Assembly: GCA_052174015.1 (NCBI GenBank)
Contig: JBQMXM010000003.1
Location: 1-64,000, forward strand
Direction of reading: 5' to 3'
DNA: 64,000 nt
From: JABCPO02 sp052174015
GTDB lineage: Bacteria; Bacillota; Clostridia; TANB77; CAG-508
Below are positions 1 through 7,970 of the stretch, piece by piece (the stretch's first letter is position 1; each line of letters opens with the position of its first letter). Below the pieces are notes generated by a model that ran no database searches, had not been told where the DNA came from, and saw only the letters and a program-made list of their open reading frames with translations. The position numbers and the translations under genes were made by a program.

Positions 1-669
1 ATCGCCTTATGTATTAAATACATATATGATAAAAATGAAAATGTTCAAAAAAGTATTTGTAAAATCATTGAAAAAATTAAATTAAATAATAATCTAAATA
101 ATAATTCAAATGATAATATTATAGTGTTAGAAAATGTAAATGACCCTGGAAATTTGGGCAGTGTTTTAAGAACTATGTCTGCTACAGGTAATAAATTATT
201 AATACTTGTAGGAGATTGTGTATCACAATTTTCAGAAAAAGTTATTAGAAGCTCAATGGGAGCAGTTTTTAAAATAGATATATTAAATATTAGTTTATAT
301 GAGTTTGAAAAATTTGTTAAACAAGAATATGTGCAAAATAATTATATAACTATAGGTACAGCAATAGATGGAGAAAACTTATACACAAATTCTATAGAAA
401 ATGTGGATAACTATAATGAAAATTCATATAAAAATATATATGAAAATACATCTAAAAACACATTTAAAAATATACTTATTTTTGGTAATGAAGCAAACGG
501 ATTAAGTGCAGAAATGTTTAAATTAGTTAAAAATAAGATTAAGATACCTATGGAAAAAAATGTAGAAAGCTTAAATTTAGCAATAAGTGTAGCTATAATT
601 TTATATGAATTATATAGAAGAAAAAAATATTGTATACATAACACAAATAAAATAAATAACAATGTATAA
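1..669 (+). CDS. TrmH/SpoU-family RNA 2'-O-methyltransferase, 5' end missing
   Basis: The reading frame is open from base 1, so the N-terminus (normally an RNA-binding substrate domain) lies outside the window. The visible 222 residues hold the SPOUT methylase fold, which transfers a methyl group from SAM to ribose 2'-OH in rRNA or tRNA. Motif 1 is seen as NVNDPGNLGSVLRT, motif 2 as IFGNEANGLS and motif 3 as MEKNVESLNLAISVAI, the order and spacing of TrmH/RlmB-type enzymes. The stretch between motifs 1 and 2 carries an Asn-rich insert (ENVDNYNENSYKNIYEN). Which RNA is modified cannot be told from sequence. A hairpin follows the stop codon, so this is the last gene of its transcript. Confidence 0.88.
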   Translation: MALCIKYIYDKNENVQKSICKIIEKIKLNNNLNNNSNDNIIVLENVNDPGNLGSVLRTMSATGNKLLILVGDCVSQFSEKVIRSSMGAVFKIDILNISLYEFEKFVKQEYVQNNYITIGTAIDGENLYTNSIENVDNYNENSYKNIYENTSKNTFKNILIFGNEANGLSAEMFKLVKNKIKIPMEKNVESLNLAISVAIILYELYRRKKYCIHNTNKINNNV

Positions 670-682
670 ATTAAGAAAAATC

Positions 683-718
683 ATAAGAAAAAGTGGTTTT
701 TAAATTGCTTTTTCTTAT
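683..718 (+). terminator. Hairpin terminator after the TrmH-family gene
   Basis: A perfect 11-bp inverted repeat (683-693 with 708-718) encloses a 14-base loop. The right arm contains the T-rich segment CTTTTTC and is followed by TATATTTTG. It is a weak-to-moderate intrinsic terminator that separates the methylase from the next gene. Confidence 0.6.
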
Positions 719-757
719 ATATTTTGATAAACTAATTATATATAAAGGAGGTAAAAA

Positions 758-1537
758 ATGGACTATACCTCAAATAAAATGGAAGTAGCCAAAAATAAAG
801 TTATAATGATGTATATATTAAAAAAGACTAAAAAAAGTGTACTTTTCAAGGTTTTTTTAGAACTAGTAACATCATTAACAGATATTAATTATTTTGAATT
901 TCATGAATATTTTGAAGAATTAATATCAGAAGGATATATACAAAAAAAAGAAAAAGGAAAACATAATTTAGAATTAACTCCTGAAGAAATAGCAGAAGCA
1001 TATAAAGAGGGGATAATTAAAAATGATTTAAACACAGAAGAATCAGCAAAAGAAAAAGTTATGTTATATTCATTATCTGAAAATGGAGAAAATGCTTTAG
1101 ATATAGCACTTTCAATGGTTCCTGGAATAGAGCTTTTAAAAATAGATTCAGAATTTAGTAAATATTATAAGGCTATTAGAGAAGCATTATCAATATCAGC
1201 AGAATATCTACCATCTAAAAAGACTGTGGTATGTAGAGCAAGAGAAGATGATAGAGATTTAGTAAAGGTAGAACTATATGTAAGTTCAGTAGATGAAGCT
1301 CGTAATATGGTTAAAAATTGGAATGAAAAAGCAGATAAACTATATTTAGAAATATTAAACCTATTATCAGAGCCATCAAACAGAGATGAATTAGACCAAG
1401 ATAATTTAACAATTGAATTATATTTGCAATCAGTTAAAGAAAAAGAAGAAAAATTAAAAGCAGAAAAGTTAAGAAAAGAACAGTTAAAGGCTGAAAAAAA
1501 TAATAAGAAGAATAATAAGAAAAATATTAATAAATAA
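758..1537 (+). CDS. DUF4364-like winged-helix protein
   Basis: This is a 259-residue cytosolic protein with a strong AAAGGAGG site 6 bases before the ATG. The first 75 residues (ILKKTKKSVLFKVFLEL, then INYFEFHEYFEELISEGYI) look like the PadR-like winged helix of the clostridial DUF4364 family. A separator (LYSLSENGENALDIA) and a second mixed alpha/beta half follow. The last 35 residues are a Lys/Glu/Asn-rich charged tail (KAEKLRKEQLKAEKNN). Members of this family are presumed DNA-binding regulators; no target is evident here. It lies 28 bases upstream of ruvA and is probably co-transcribed with it. The family call rests on recalled pattern similarity. Confidence 0.6.
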   Translation: MDYTSNKMEVAKNKVIMMYILKKTKKSVLFKVFLELVTSLTDINYFEFHEYFEELISEGYIQKKEKGKHNLELTPEEIAEAYKEGIIKNDLNTEESAKEKVMLYSLSENGENALDIALSMVPGIELLKIDSEFSKYYKAIREALSISAEYLPSKKTVVCRAREDDRDLVKVELYVSSVDEARNMVKNWNEKADKLYLEILNLLSEPSNRDELDQDNLTIELYLQSVKEKEEKLKAEKLRKEQLKAEKNNKKNNKKNINK

Positions 1538-1565
1538 ACAAAAGATAGTTTTAGAAAGGTTAATT

Positions 1566-2159
1566 ATGTATGCATATATAATTGGTAAAGTAGTACATAA
1601 AAATAATAATGTAGTAGTATTAGAAAATAATCAGATTGGATATGAGATAAATATGTCTAAAAATGCAATAGACTTATTAGAATCACAAAAAGAATATAAG
1701 ATATATACATATTATCATGTATCACAAGATGCAATAAATTTATATGGCTTTAATGATTTATCTGAAAAGTCTATGTTTGAAAAATTAATTTCTGTAAGTA
1801 AAATAGGAGTTAAAACAGCAATAGGTATTTTATCAAATATAACTCCATCAAAATTAGCATATGCAGTAATTAGTGAAGATGTACAAGAAGTATCAAAATT
1901 ACCAGGACTTGGTAAAAAAACTGCACAAAGACTTATTTTAGAAATAAAAGACAAGATAAAATCAGAAGAAATATTAGAATTAAATACAACAGAAATATCA
2001 GAAAAACAAGATATGTCAAAAGTAAAAATGTTAGATGTAAAAGAAGCATTAATAATATTAGGATATAATAATAGAGATATAGTAAATATATTAGAAAAGC
2101 TAGATTACAAAAAAACAACAGAAGAAATTATAAAAGATGCTTTAAAATTAATGAGGTAA
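1566..2159 (+). CDS. ruvA: Holliday junction DNA helicase subunit RuvA
   Basis: RuvA tetramers bind four-way junctions and load the RuvB motor for branch migration. The 197 residues match the usual length. Domain I is the N-terminal OB fold (MYAYIIGKVVHKNNNVVVLE, about 1-62). Domain II carries two helix-hairpin-helix motifs (SVSKIGVKTAIGIL and LPGLGKKTAQRLILEI). Domain III is a small C-terminal helical bundle (VKEALIILGYNNRDI) that contacts RuvB. RuvB, which commonly follows ruvA, is not next to it here. The stop codon is followed after 3 bases by the next gene, which suggests translational coupling. Confidence 0.95.
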   Translation: MYAYIIGKVVHKNNNVVVLENNQIGYEINMSKNAIDLLESQKEYKIYTYYHVSQDAINLYGFNDLSEKSMFEKLISVSKIGVKTAIGILSNITPSKLAYAVISEDVQEVSKLPGLGKKTAQRLILEIKDKIKSEEILELNTTEISEKQDMSKVKMLDVKEALIILGYNNRDIVNILEKLDYKKTTEEIIKDALKLMR

Positions 2160-2162
2160 GAG

Positions 2163-2597
2163 ATGAGAGAAAAAGAAAAATTATATAAAGCTTTAAAAGA
2201 AGTTTCAATAGTTTTAGAATATACAGACCCAATTTTACGAGCTAAAGTACCAGATAATTTTACATGGTTTATGGAAAATTTTAAAGATGAAACACATTAT
2301 TTTCAAATAGACTTAAATAGAAGACTAGAAGAACAAAATTTAATGTATGAATCAATAGTAATATTATCAATAATTTTAAAATCATCATGGTGTGATAAAA
2401 AAACATTAAAAAGATTAGAAGAAAAATATAAGGTTAGTAGAAGTAGATTTTTTGAAGACAGGGAATATCAAGAAACACAATTAACAGAACAAATTAATAG
2501 TTTGACAATTGTAAAAAAAGAAAACTTCTTGAAAAAAATATTTAATAAAGTAAAAAGATTTTTTGGTATAGATAGAAGAAGATTATATATGCCATAG
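2163..2597 (+). CDS. Conserved hypothetical cytosolic protein, probably co-expressed with ruvA
   Basis: I do not recognise a named family. The protein has 144 residues, is mainly helical and lacks a signal or membrane segment. The central part (NLMYESIVILSIILKSSWC) is the most hydrophobic and is followed by a basic, Lys/Arg-rich C-terminal tail (FNKVKRFFGIDRRRLYMP) that might contact nucleic acid or membrane. It starts 3 bases after ruvA with its SD sequence (GAGGTAAGAG) inside the ruvA 3' end. It ends 19 bases before the cyclophilin gene, so all three appear to form one operon. Confidence 0.7.
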   Translation: MREKEKLYKALKEVSIVLEYTDPILRAKVPDNFTWFMENFKDETHYFQIDLNRRLEEQNLMYESIVILSIILKSSWCDKKTLKRLEEKYKVSRSRFFEDREYQETQLTEQINSLTIVKKENFLKKIFNKVKRFFGIDRRRLYMP

Positions 2598-2616
2598 ATA
2601 TAAATAAGGAGAAAAA

Positions 2617-3417
2617 ATGGAACAAAAAAATATAATTATAGGTATTATAGTTACTATAATAGTAATAGGAATAATGTTTTTTGCATACAGAAGTTATGTA
2701 CTTAATGAGCAAAAAAGTCAAGAACTTAATAAACCAACAAATACAAAAATAGAAACAGATTCAAATAAAAATAAAAAAACAGATGAAAATGAAACAATAG
2801 AAGATGTAAATTATGAAGAAATAATGCAAAAACAATTAGCATCGCCTCAAAAAGGAGAAACAATTGCAACATTAAAAATAAAAGATTTTGGAGACATAAA
2901 GGTTAAGTTTTTTAAGAAAGAAGCTCCAATTGCCGTAGAAAATTTTATTACACATGCTAAAAATGGATATTATGATGGATTAAAATTCCATAGAGTAATA
3001 AATGAGTTTATGATACAAGGAGGAGATCCTCAAGGTACAGGAATGGGTGGAGAAAGTATATGGAAAGAACCATTTGAAAAAGAAGTTTCAATTAAAAGAT
3101 TTCCATTTAGAGGAACATTATGTATGGCAAGTACATCAGAACCAAAATCATTAGGAAGTCAATACTTTATTACACAAGCAAATTATGATAAAACAATAGA
3201 AGAACAATTAAGATTAAAAAATTCTTCAGAAAACATTATTAAAGCATACAAAAAATATGGTGGTTCACCACATTTATTCCTAAAATACACAGTATTTGGA
3301 CAAGTATATCAAGGTATGGATATAGTAGATAAAATTGCTAAAGTAGAAGTAGATGAAAAAGATAAACCATTAAAAGATGTAATTGTAGAAAAAATAATAA
3401 TAGAAGAAGTAAAATAA
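2617..3417 (+). CDS. Membrane-anchored cyclophilin-type peptidyl-prolyl cis-trans isomerase
   Basis: This is an extracytoplasmic proline isomerase, probably assisting folding of secreted proteins. Residues 5-25 form an uncleaved membrane anchor (IIIGIIVTIIVIGIMFFAY) with no lipobox cysteine. A charged Lys/Asn/Glu linker runs to about residue 85. The cyclophilin domain then shows the catalytic FHRVI segment, FMIQGGDPQGTGMGG, CMAS, SQYFI and the closing VFGQVYQGMDIVDKI strand-helix. All expected active-site elements are present, in contrast to the degenerate relative at 39902. The SD AAGGAG lies before the ATG and a strong terminator follows. Confidence 0.92.
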   Translation: MEQKNIIIGIIVTIIVIGIMFFAYRSYVLNEQKSQELNKPTNTKIETDSNKNKKTDENETIEDVNYEEIMQKQLASPQKGETIATLKIKDFGDIKVKFFKKEAPIAVENFITHAKNGYYDGLKFHRVINEFMIQGGDPQGTGMGGESIWKEPFEKEVSIKRFPFRGTLCMASTSEPKSLGSQYFITQANYDKTIEEQLRLKNSSENIIKAYKKYGGSPHLFLKYTVFGQVYQGMDIVDKIAKVEVDEKDKPLKDVIVEKIIIEEVK

Positions 3418-3421
3418 TACT

Positions 3422-3466
3422 AAAAAAGTACACCTTTTAGGATTTACCTAATAGATGTACTTTTTT
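3422..3466 (+). terminator. Intrinsic terminator after the cyclophilin gene
   Basis: A perfect 11-bp stem pairs 3422-3432 (A6-GTACA) with 3456-3466 (TGTAC-T6). The T tract lies in the right arm and continues as TTATTA. It closes the operon that starts at 758. Confidence 0.8.
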
Positions 3467-3509
3467 ATTAAAATAATAGTTAGAATATAATCAAGATATA
3501 GGGGTAAAA

Positions 3510-4754
3510 ATGAATAAAAATAAGCCATTAGCATATAGAGTAAGACCACAAAAATTTGAAGATATAGTAGGGCAAGAACATATAATTGGAGAAAAAGCAC
3601 CACTTAAAGTAGCATTAGATAAAGAAATATTACCAAGCTTTATACTTTGGGGTAAAAGTGGAACAGGAAAAACTACAATAGCAGAGATAATATCAAAAAC
3701 AACTAAAATACCATTTAAAAAATTAAATGCAGTAACATCAGGAGTATCAGATATAAAGAGTGTTATACAAGAAAGTCAAAATATTTTATTAAATCCTAAA
3801 CAAAAAATAATACTATTTATAGATGAGATTCATAGATTTAATAAAGCACAACAAGATGTATTATTACCATATGTAGAAAATGGGCATGTTACACTTATTG
3901 GAGCTACAACAGAAAATCCATATTTTGAAATTAATTCAGCTTTAATATCCAGAATGATGGTATTTAAATTAAATGTGCCCACAGAAAAAGATATAATAAA
4001 TATACTAAAAAAAGCTATATCATTAGATGAAGGATTAAAAAAATATAATGTAAAAGTAGATGAAAATGTACTTACAGAAATAGCTATATATAGTAGTGGG
4101 GATGTTAGAAATGCATTAAATATGCTTGAACTTTGTGTAATAAGTACACCAATAAATACAAAAGGTGAAATAATAATAACAATAGAAACACTTGCAAATA
4201 CTCTAAATGAAAAAAAACAGTATTTTCAAAAAAGTGGCACAGAACATTATGATACAATATCTGCACTTATTAAATCAATTAGAGGAAGTGATGAAAATGC
4301 AGCAATACATTATTTAGCAAGAGCATTATGTGCAGGAGAAGATATAAAATTTATTGCAAGAAGATTAATTATACTTGCATCAGAAGATATAGGGCTTGCA
4401 GATAATATGGCATTAGTAATTGCAAACAATTGTTTTGATGCAGTAAGTAAAATTGGAATGCCTGAAAGCAGAATTATTTTAGCACAAACAGTTATATATT
4501 TAGCAAAGGCTAAAAAGTCAAATAGTGCATATTTAGCAATTAATATGGCAATAGAAGATGTACAAAATAAAGATATAGGTGAAATACCATTACATATACG
4601 AAATGCAGGTAAAAAAGAATTAAAACAATTTAAAATAGGAGAAGGATATCTATATCCACATAATTATAAAAATTCTATAGTAGAACAAACATACATGCCA
4701 GAACCTTTAAAAAATACAAAATACTACATAAAAAAAGATAATGATACTGTTTAA
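3510..4754 (+). CDS. rarA: Replication-associated recombination AAA+ ATPase RarA (MgsA)
   Basis: RarA is a cytosolic clamp-loader-like AAA+ ATPase that acts at stalled replication forks. The 414-residue product starts with YRVRPQKFEDIVGQEHIIG, typical of the family. It has Walker A (WGKSGTGKTT), Walker B with the family-specific DEIHRFNKAQQD, sensor 1 (IGATTENPYFE), sensor 2 (SGDVRNALNMLE) and the tetramerisation domain with HYLARALCAGEDIKFIARRL and the C-terminal GEGYLYPH. The SD GGGGTAAAAATG is weak but well spaced. A TATAAT at 3486-3491 may be its -10 element, without a clear -35. Confidence 0.95.
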   Translation: MNKNKPLAYRVRPQKFEDIVGQEHIIGEKAPLKVALDKEILPSFILWGKSGTGKTTIAEIISKTTKIPFKKLNAVTSGVSDIKSVIQESQNILLNPKQKIILFIDEIHRFNKAQQDVLLPYVENGHVTLIGATTENPYFEINSALISRMMVFKLNVPTEKDIINILKKAISLDEGLKKYNVKVDENVLTEIAIYSSGDVRNALNMLELCVISTPINTKGEIIITIETLANTLNEKKQYFQKSGTEHYDTISALIKSIRGSDENAAIHYLARALCAGEDIKFIARRLIILASEDIGLADNMALVIANNCFDAVSKIGMPESRIILAQTVIYLAKAKKSNSAYLAINMAIEDVQNKDIGEIPLHIRNAGKKELKQFKIGEGYLYPHNYKNSIVEQTYMPEPLKNTKYYIKKDNDTV

Positions 4755-4839
4755 TATGTTATATAAGTCTAAATTAATATATTTCTGTCAAATATGTTTG
4801 TGTTTTCTACACAAATTACAATCTAAAATTAAGGTAGAT

Positions 4840-4868
4840 TTGACATAATTAAATAATGATAGTATAAT
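4840..4868 (+). promoter_or_regulatory. Perfect-consensus sigma-A promoter of the 5012-5792 cassette
   Basis: TTGACA (4840-4845) is followed by exactly 17 bases and TATAAT (4863-4868). The -35 box overlaps ATTTGAC (4838-4844), which forms an inverted repeat with GTCAAAT at 4787-4793, a possible operator pair. The predicted transcript starts near 4875, leaving a leader of about 137 bases. Confidence 0.85.
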
Positions 4869-4877
4869 AAAGTATAT

Positions 4878-5004
4878 TCTCTTAAGTAAGCTTCACTTTA
4901 TGCGTTAAAGTTGAGAATAGTTTACTTAAGAGATTCCAATTCGGAATAGATTTTAATTTTTTATTATTTTAATGCAAACAGTTATTTTGGTTTGCAGAAA
5001 GGAG
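4878..5004 (+). promoter_or_regulatory. Structured 5' leader with attenuator-like and SD-proximal hairpins
   Basis: Three nested or successive stems are visible. A perfect 12-bp inverted repeat pairs 4878-4889 with 4922-4933 and contains an inner hairpin (4895-4900 with 4906-4911, loop TGCGT). A small ATTCC/GGAAT hairpin (4933-4947) is followed by a T-rich run, so it could act as a weak terminator. TGCAAAC (4973-4979) pairs with GTTTGCA (4990-4996), ending just before the ribosome site GGAG (5001-5004). The arrangement suggests post-initiation control of the cassette. No known riboswitch class was recognised. Confidence 0.55.
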
Positions 5005-5011
5005 TATAACT

Positions 5012-5281
5012 ATGGAAAATATTATGAACAAAATGCAGAGCGAGGAAATTACAGTTGAGGAATTATTAAATCATTTTTCACCTGAGACAAAAAAGTTGAA
5101 ATATCAGCGTTTGCTAAGATTTATTCAAAACAATAAAGTTTTTGGACAGAATATAAATTATTCACAGGCAAAGCAGTTAAAACTTATTAAAGGAACAAAC
5201 GGTGAATTACAGATATGTAATTCCAATTCTTGTATAGCTTTAGGAGATATGCAGGAATTTAAAAAGATATTAAGTTTCTAA
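5012..5281 (+). CDS. Small unknown protein, first gene of a foreign-looking cassette
   Basis: I do not recognise this 89-residue protein. It is predicted helical in the first two thirds (VEELLNHFSPETKKLKYQRLL) and has one late Cys-containing turn (QICNSNSCIAL). No signal or membrane segment is seen. Its codons include many CAG and GAG triplets, which are rare in the neighbouring genes, suggesting transfer. It sits 13 bases upstream of the next gene with a GGGGG ribosome site between, so the two form an operon. A small regulator or antitoxin-like role would fit the layout but has no direct support. Confidence 0.7.
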   Translation: MENIMNKMQSEEITVEELLNHFSPETKKLKYQRLLRFIQNNKVFGQNINYSQAKQLKLIKGTNGELQICNSNSCIALGDMQEFKKILSF

Positions 5282-5294
5282 AGGGGGCTTATGT

Positions 5295-5792
5295 ATGTTA
5301 ATTAGAGTTAAAGAAATTGACTTTATAAATGGTAACAATAATGTTGCCAATGTACAAAGTAAGTTTATTTTGCAAGAAAAAGATATTATAGCTTTAAAAT
5401 CTAGTTTTTATTTAATTAAGGAAGCTGAAGAAATTTGTCGCAAACAATATGAGAACTTTGGTATCACAGTAGAAGGAGACATAATAACTAGATGCCTCTT
5501 AACGCCACTTATTAAAAAAGGTGACTTTTATTACTCGTCAGAAAAAACAAAAGAAACAAATGCCAAGGTTCTAGATATATTCAACGAACTAAACTTTCTT
5601 AAAGATGATGAAGATGATAATGATGATAATGCGTACGATTTTGTTTTCAAAGTAGATGAGGACGCAAGAATCAGATATCTAGCATTGTATAAATTGCCAT
5701 CTTCTGATGATAGGCTAGAATACAGAGAAATAATAAATTTATTTAAAGATTCTACCATAAAGTATGAAATCATGGAAAAGCTTTTTAAATAA
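5295..5792 (+). CDS. Unknown 165-residue acidic protein, second gene of the foreign-looking cassette
   Basis: No family was recognised. The protein is soluble and mixed alpha/beta, with a helical middle (LIKEAEEICRKQYENFG). A strongly acidic segment near residues 100-113 (DDEDDNDDNAYD) is followed by DARIRYLALYKLPSSDD. Codon choice (CTC, CGC, GTC, GAG) departs from the surrounding genes. The gene is closed by a strong terminator, so cassette 4780-5868 is self-contained: promoter, leader, two genes, terminator. It interrupts the stretch between rarA and rnc and looks like an accessory insertion. Confidence 0.7.
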   Translation: MLIRVKEIDFINGNNNVANVQSKFILQEKDIIALKSSFYLIKEAEEICRKQYENFGITVEGDIITRCLLTPLIKKGDFYYSSEKTKETNAKVLDIFNELNFLKDDEDDNDDNAYDFVFKVDEDARIRYLALYKLPSSDDRLEYREIINLFKDSTIKYEIMEKLFK

Positions 5793-5823
5793 TAATAAAA
5801 ATAACATAGTTTTAAAAATCATT

Positions 5824-5868
5824 AAAAGACCACTTATATATTGTAATATAATTATAAGTGGTCTTTTT
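5824..5868 (+). terminator. Strong intrinsic terminator of the foreign-looking cassette
   Basis: A perfect 15-bp stem pairs 5824-5838 with 5853-5867, with core GACCACTTATA and a 14-base loop, ending in a T6 run. Confidence 0.88.
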
Positions 5869-5903
5869 TATATATTTTTACTATATTTTTATAATATTTT
5901 TAG

Positions 5904-5932
5904 TTGTTAAAAGTATCTAATAATGATATAAT
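5904..5932 (+). promoter_or_regulatory. Sigma-A promoter of rnc
   Basis: TTGTTA (5904-5909), 17 bases, then TATAAT (5927-5932) preceded by TG at -15/-14 (TGATATAAT, an extended -10). The start of transcription would fall near 5939, which argues against the first ATG at 5938 and for the ATG at 5956 as the rnc start. Confidence 0.75.
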
Positions 5933-5955
5933 TAATCATGAATATGGAGTATAAT

Positions 5956-6729
5956 ATGAGTAAAAATAACAAAGTTGAAATAGATAAAGAATTAGACTAT
6001 TCAGAATATGTAGAATATAAAAATTATGATGAATATGTTGAGAAAACAAAAGAAAGATTAAAAGGACTAGAAGATAATATTGGATATTATTTTAAAGATA
6101 TATCAATATTAGATAATGCAACAATACATAAATCTTATGCTAATATACATAAAATTAGTAGTAATGAAAGATTAGAATTTTTAGGTGATAGTATATTAGA
6201 ATATGTAATAACTAATTATCTATATTATATGCTTGAAAATTATTGCGAAGGTGACATGACTAAGATAAGAGCATATATAGTTTGTGAAGATAGTTTAGCA
6301 AAAATAGCTGAAAAATTAGAATTTGATAAATATATCTTAATATCAAAATCACAAGCTAAATCATCTGGAAAATCAAAAACAATATTAGCAGATATGGTAG
6401 AAGCAGTAATTGCTGCAATAAGTTTAGATTCAAATATATATACAGCTAAACAATTTATTTTAAATAATTTTGAAGAAATAATAGATTATGCAGTAAATGC
6501 AGAATATTTAATGGATTACAAGACAATATATCAAGAAAAAATTCAAGAAAATGGAGCTGCAAGTATAAAATATGAACTTGTTGAAGAGACAGGTCCAGAC
6601 CATGATAAAAGATTTAAAGTAGCATTAATGCTTAATGATGAATTAGTAAATTATGGAGAAGGGACAAGTAAAAAGCAAGCACAAATTAATGCTGCAAAAA
6701 CTGCATTAAAAAATATGCATATAATATAG
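5956..6729 (+). CDS. rnc: Ribonuclease III
   Basis: RNase III cleaves double-stranded RNA in rRNA maturation and mRNA turnover. The start at 5956 is chosen because GGAG sits 6 bases before it and the promoter lies too close to the two upstream ATGs. This gives 257 residues. After a charged extension of about 35 residues (SEYVEYKNYDEYVEK), the catalytic domain has the signature NERLEFLGDSILEYV, CEGDMTKIRA and ILADMVEAVIAAI with its acidic metal ligands. The C-terminal dsRNA-binding domain ends with GEGTSKKQAQINAAKTAL. Eleven bases separate it from the next gene, which is part of the same transcript. Confidence 0.94.
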   Translation: MSKNNKVEIDKELDYSEYVEYKNYDEYVEKTKERLKGLEDNIGYYFKDISILDNATIHKSYANIHKISSNERLEFLGDSILEYVITNYLYYMLENYCEGDMTKIRAYIVCEDSLAKIAEKLEFDKYILISKSQAKSSGKSKTILADMVEAVIAAISLDSNIYTAKQFILNNFEEIIDYAVNAEYLMDYKTIYQEKIQENGAASIKYELVEETGPDHDKRFKVALMLNDELVNYGEGTSKKQAQINAAKTALKNMHII

Positions 6730-6740
6730 TTGAGGTTTTT

Positions 6741-7943
6741 ATGAAAATAGTTAATGAAAAAAATAATGTTGAAATAATTCAAATAGATGTACCAATTACC
6801 AAGAGAAATGTTAATGGTAAAGAATATTTAGGAAATTACTTAATAGGCGAAGAAGAATTTAGTAATTATTCTAATTTTAAAACATTTACATTAAGTAAAG
6901 CAAAATACATTATTGAAGATAAATTAAAAAAAGGAATAACATCAAAAGAATTAGAAATAACAATTACAGGTGGAGCCTTTGAATTTGATTATTATGAAAA
7001 ATTAGAAAAAATGCATGAAACATTAAATTCAGTAATTACAGAAGTTCTAGAAAAACAAGAGGAAAAATCAGATAATACAGATAGTTTAAAAACTTCAGTA
7101 GAAGATGAATGTGAAAAAATAAATGTTTTAGAAGACTTTTTAAAATCTGTAGTTGAATTAGCTAAAGAATATGAAATTAAAAAAATAGCATTAACATTAC
7201 CTGTTAAATATATATTAGATACAGATCTAAAAAAATTTAAGAAAATAGGGATTACAGATATATATATATTAGCAATTACAACATTAGACGAATATTTACA
7301 AAAATCTAATGTAAAGTACACATTTAATGATATAGTTCAAGCAGTTAAAAAAATTAGAAGACAAAAAATGAATGTTGGAGCAGAATTAGGAATAGGTTTA
7401 TGTGAAGACAAACAAGAAGAAATGTATATGGTAGAAAAAATGCTTAAACTACACTTAAAAACTTTGATTATTACACCTATAATTGTATTTAAAAACACAG
7501 AACTTGCTAAACAATTTGTAAGAGGAAATTATACTCCACTAGATGTATTACAATTACAAGTACTTATTAAAGAAATAGTACAATTTGCATTAAAAAAGAA
7601 AGAATTAAATATACAATTTAAAACAAGTCTACAAGAAAGTTTGATTAAAACTAAATACTTAAATGGAGCAGTTATAACTAACATTCAAGAATTAATAGAA
7701 AGCGAAATTTGTTATGATTATTTGGTAGAAAAAATCAAGAATATGAATAGTAAGGTTGATATAGTAGAACTTTATGTACCAAAAAACAAAATAAACCTAT
7801 TTTTAGGAATAGATAATTCAAATATAGAGAGAATGTTTGAGATATATAATACTAAAGTAATTGTAAAACCTTCAAGTGAAACAGGATTAAGAAGAATATT
7901 AGGAAAAAAAATATATATTAAAATAATTAAATATAGCAAATAA
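6741..7943 (+). CDS. Degenerate Elp3-like radical-SAM-type protein without iron-sulfur cysteines
   Basis: Clostridia commonly carry an Elp3-like radical SAM protein directly after rnc, and this 400-residue protein matches its outline. A GGAFEF segment stands where the family has GGSF. A TIM-barrel part contains PIIVFKNTELAKQFVRGNYTPL (family: hVIKxTxLexhyxxGxYxPL). A C-terminal KH-like module (VPKNKINLFLGIDNSNIERM) matches the family NPRDISKVVGxxRSNIEKL. The N-terminal region lacks any CxxxCxxC triad; the only cysteines are isolated (ECEK, LCED, ICYD). It therefore cannot hold the radical-SAM cluster and has probably become a structural or RNA-binding protein. The assignment is by recalled alignment, not by search. 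Confidence 0.7.
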   Translation: MKIVNEKNNVEIIQIDVPITKRNVNGKEYLGNYLIGEEEFSNYSNFKTFTLSKAKYIIEDKLKKGITSKELEITITGGAFEFDYYEKLEKMHETLNSVITEVLEKQEEKSDNTDSLKTSVEDECEKINVLEDFLKSVVELAKEYEIKKIALTLPVKYILDTDLKKFKKIGITDIYILAITTLDEYLQKSNVKYTFNDIVQAVKKIRRQKMNVGAELGIGLCEDKQEEMYMVEKMLKLHLKTLIITPIIVFKNTELAKQFVRGNYTPLDVLQLQVLIKEIVQFALKKKELNIQFKTSLQESLIKTKYLNGAVITNIQELIESEICYDYLVEKIKNMNSKVDIVELYVPKNKINLFLGIDNSNIERMFEIYNTKVIVKPSSETGLRRILGKKIYIKIIKYSK

Positions 7944-7970
7944 CACTAATGAAATACTAAGGAGTAAATT

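Noticed and set aside
411..662. Minus-strand open frame of 83 codons with hydrophobic translation
   Set aside because: Antisense to the TrmH-family gene, without a ribosome site. The hydrophobic residues are the expected shadow of A-rich coding sequence read backwards.
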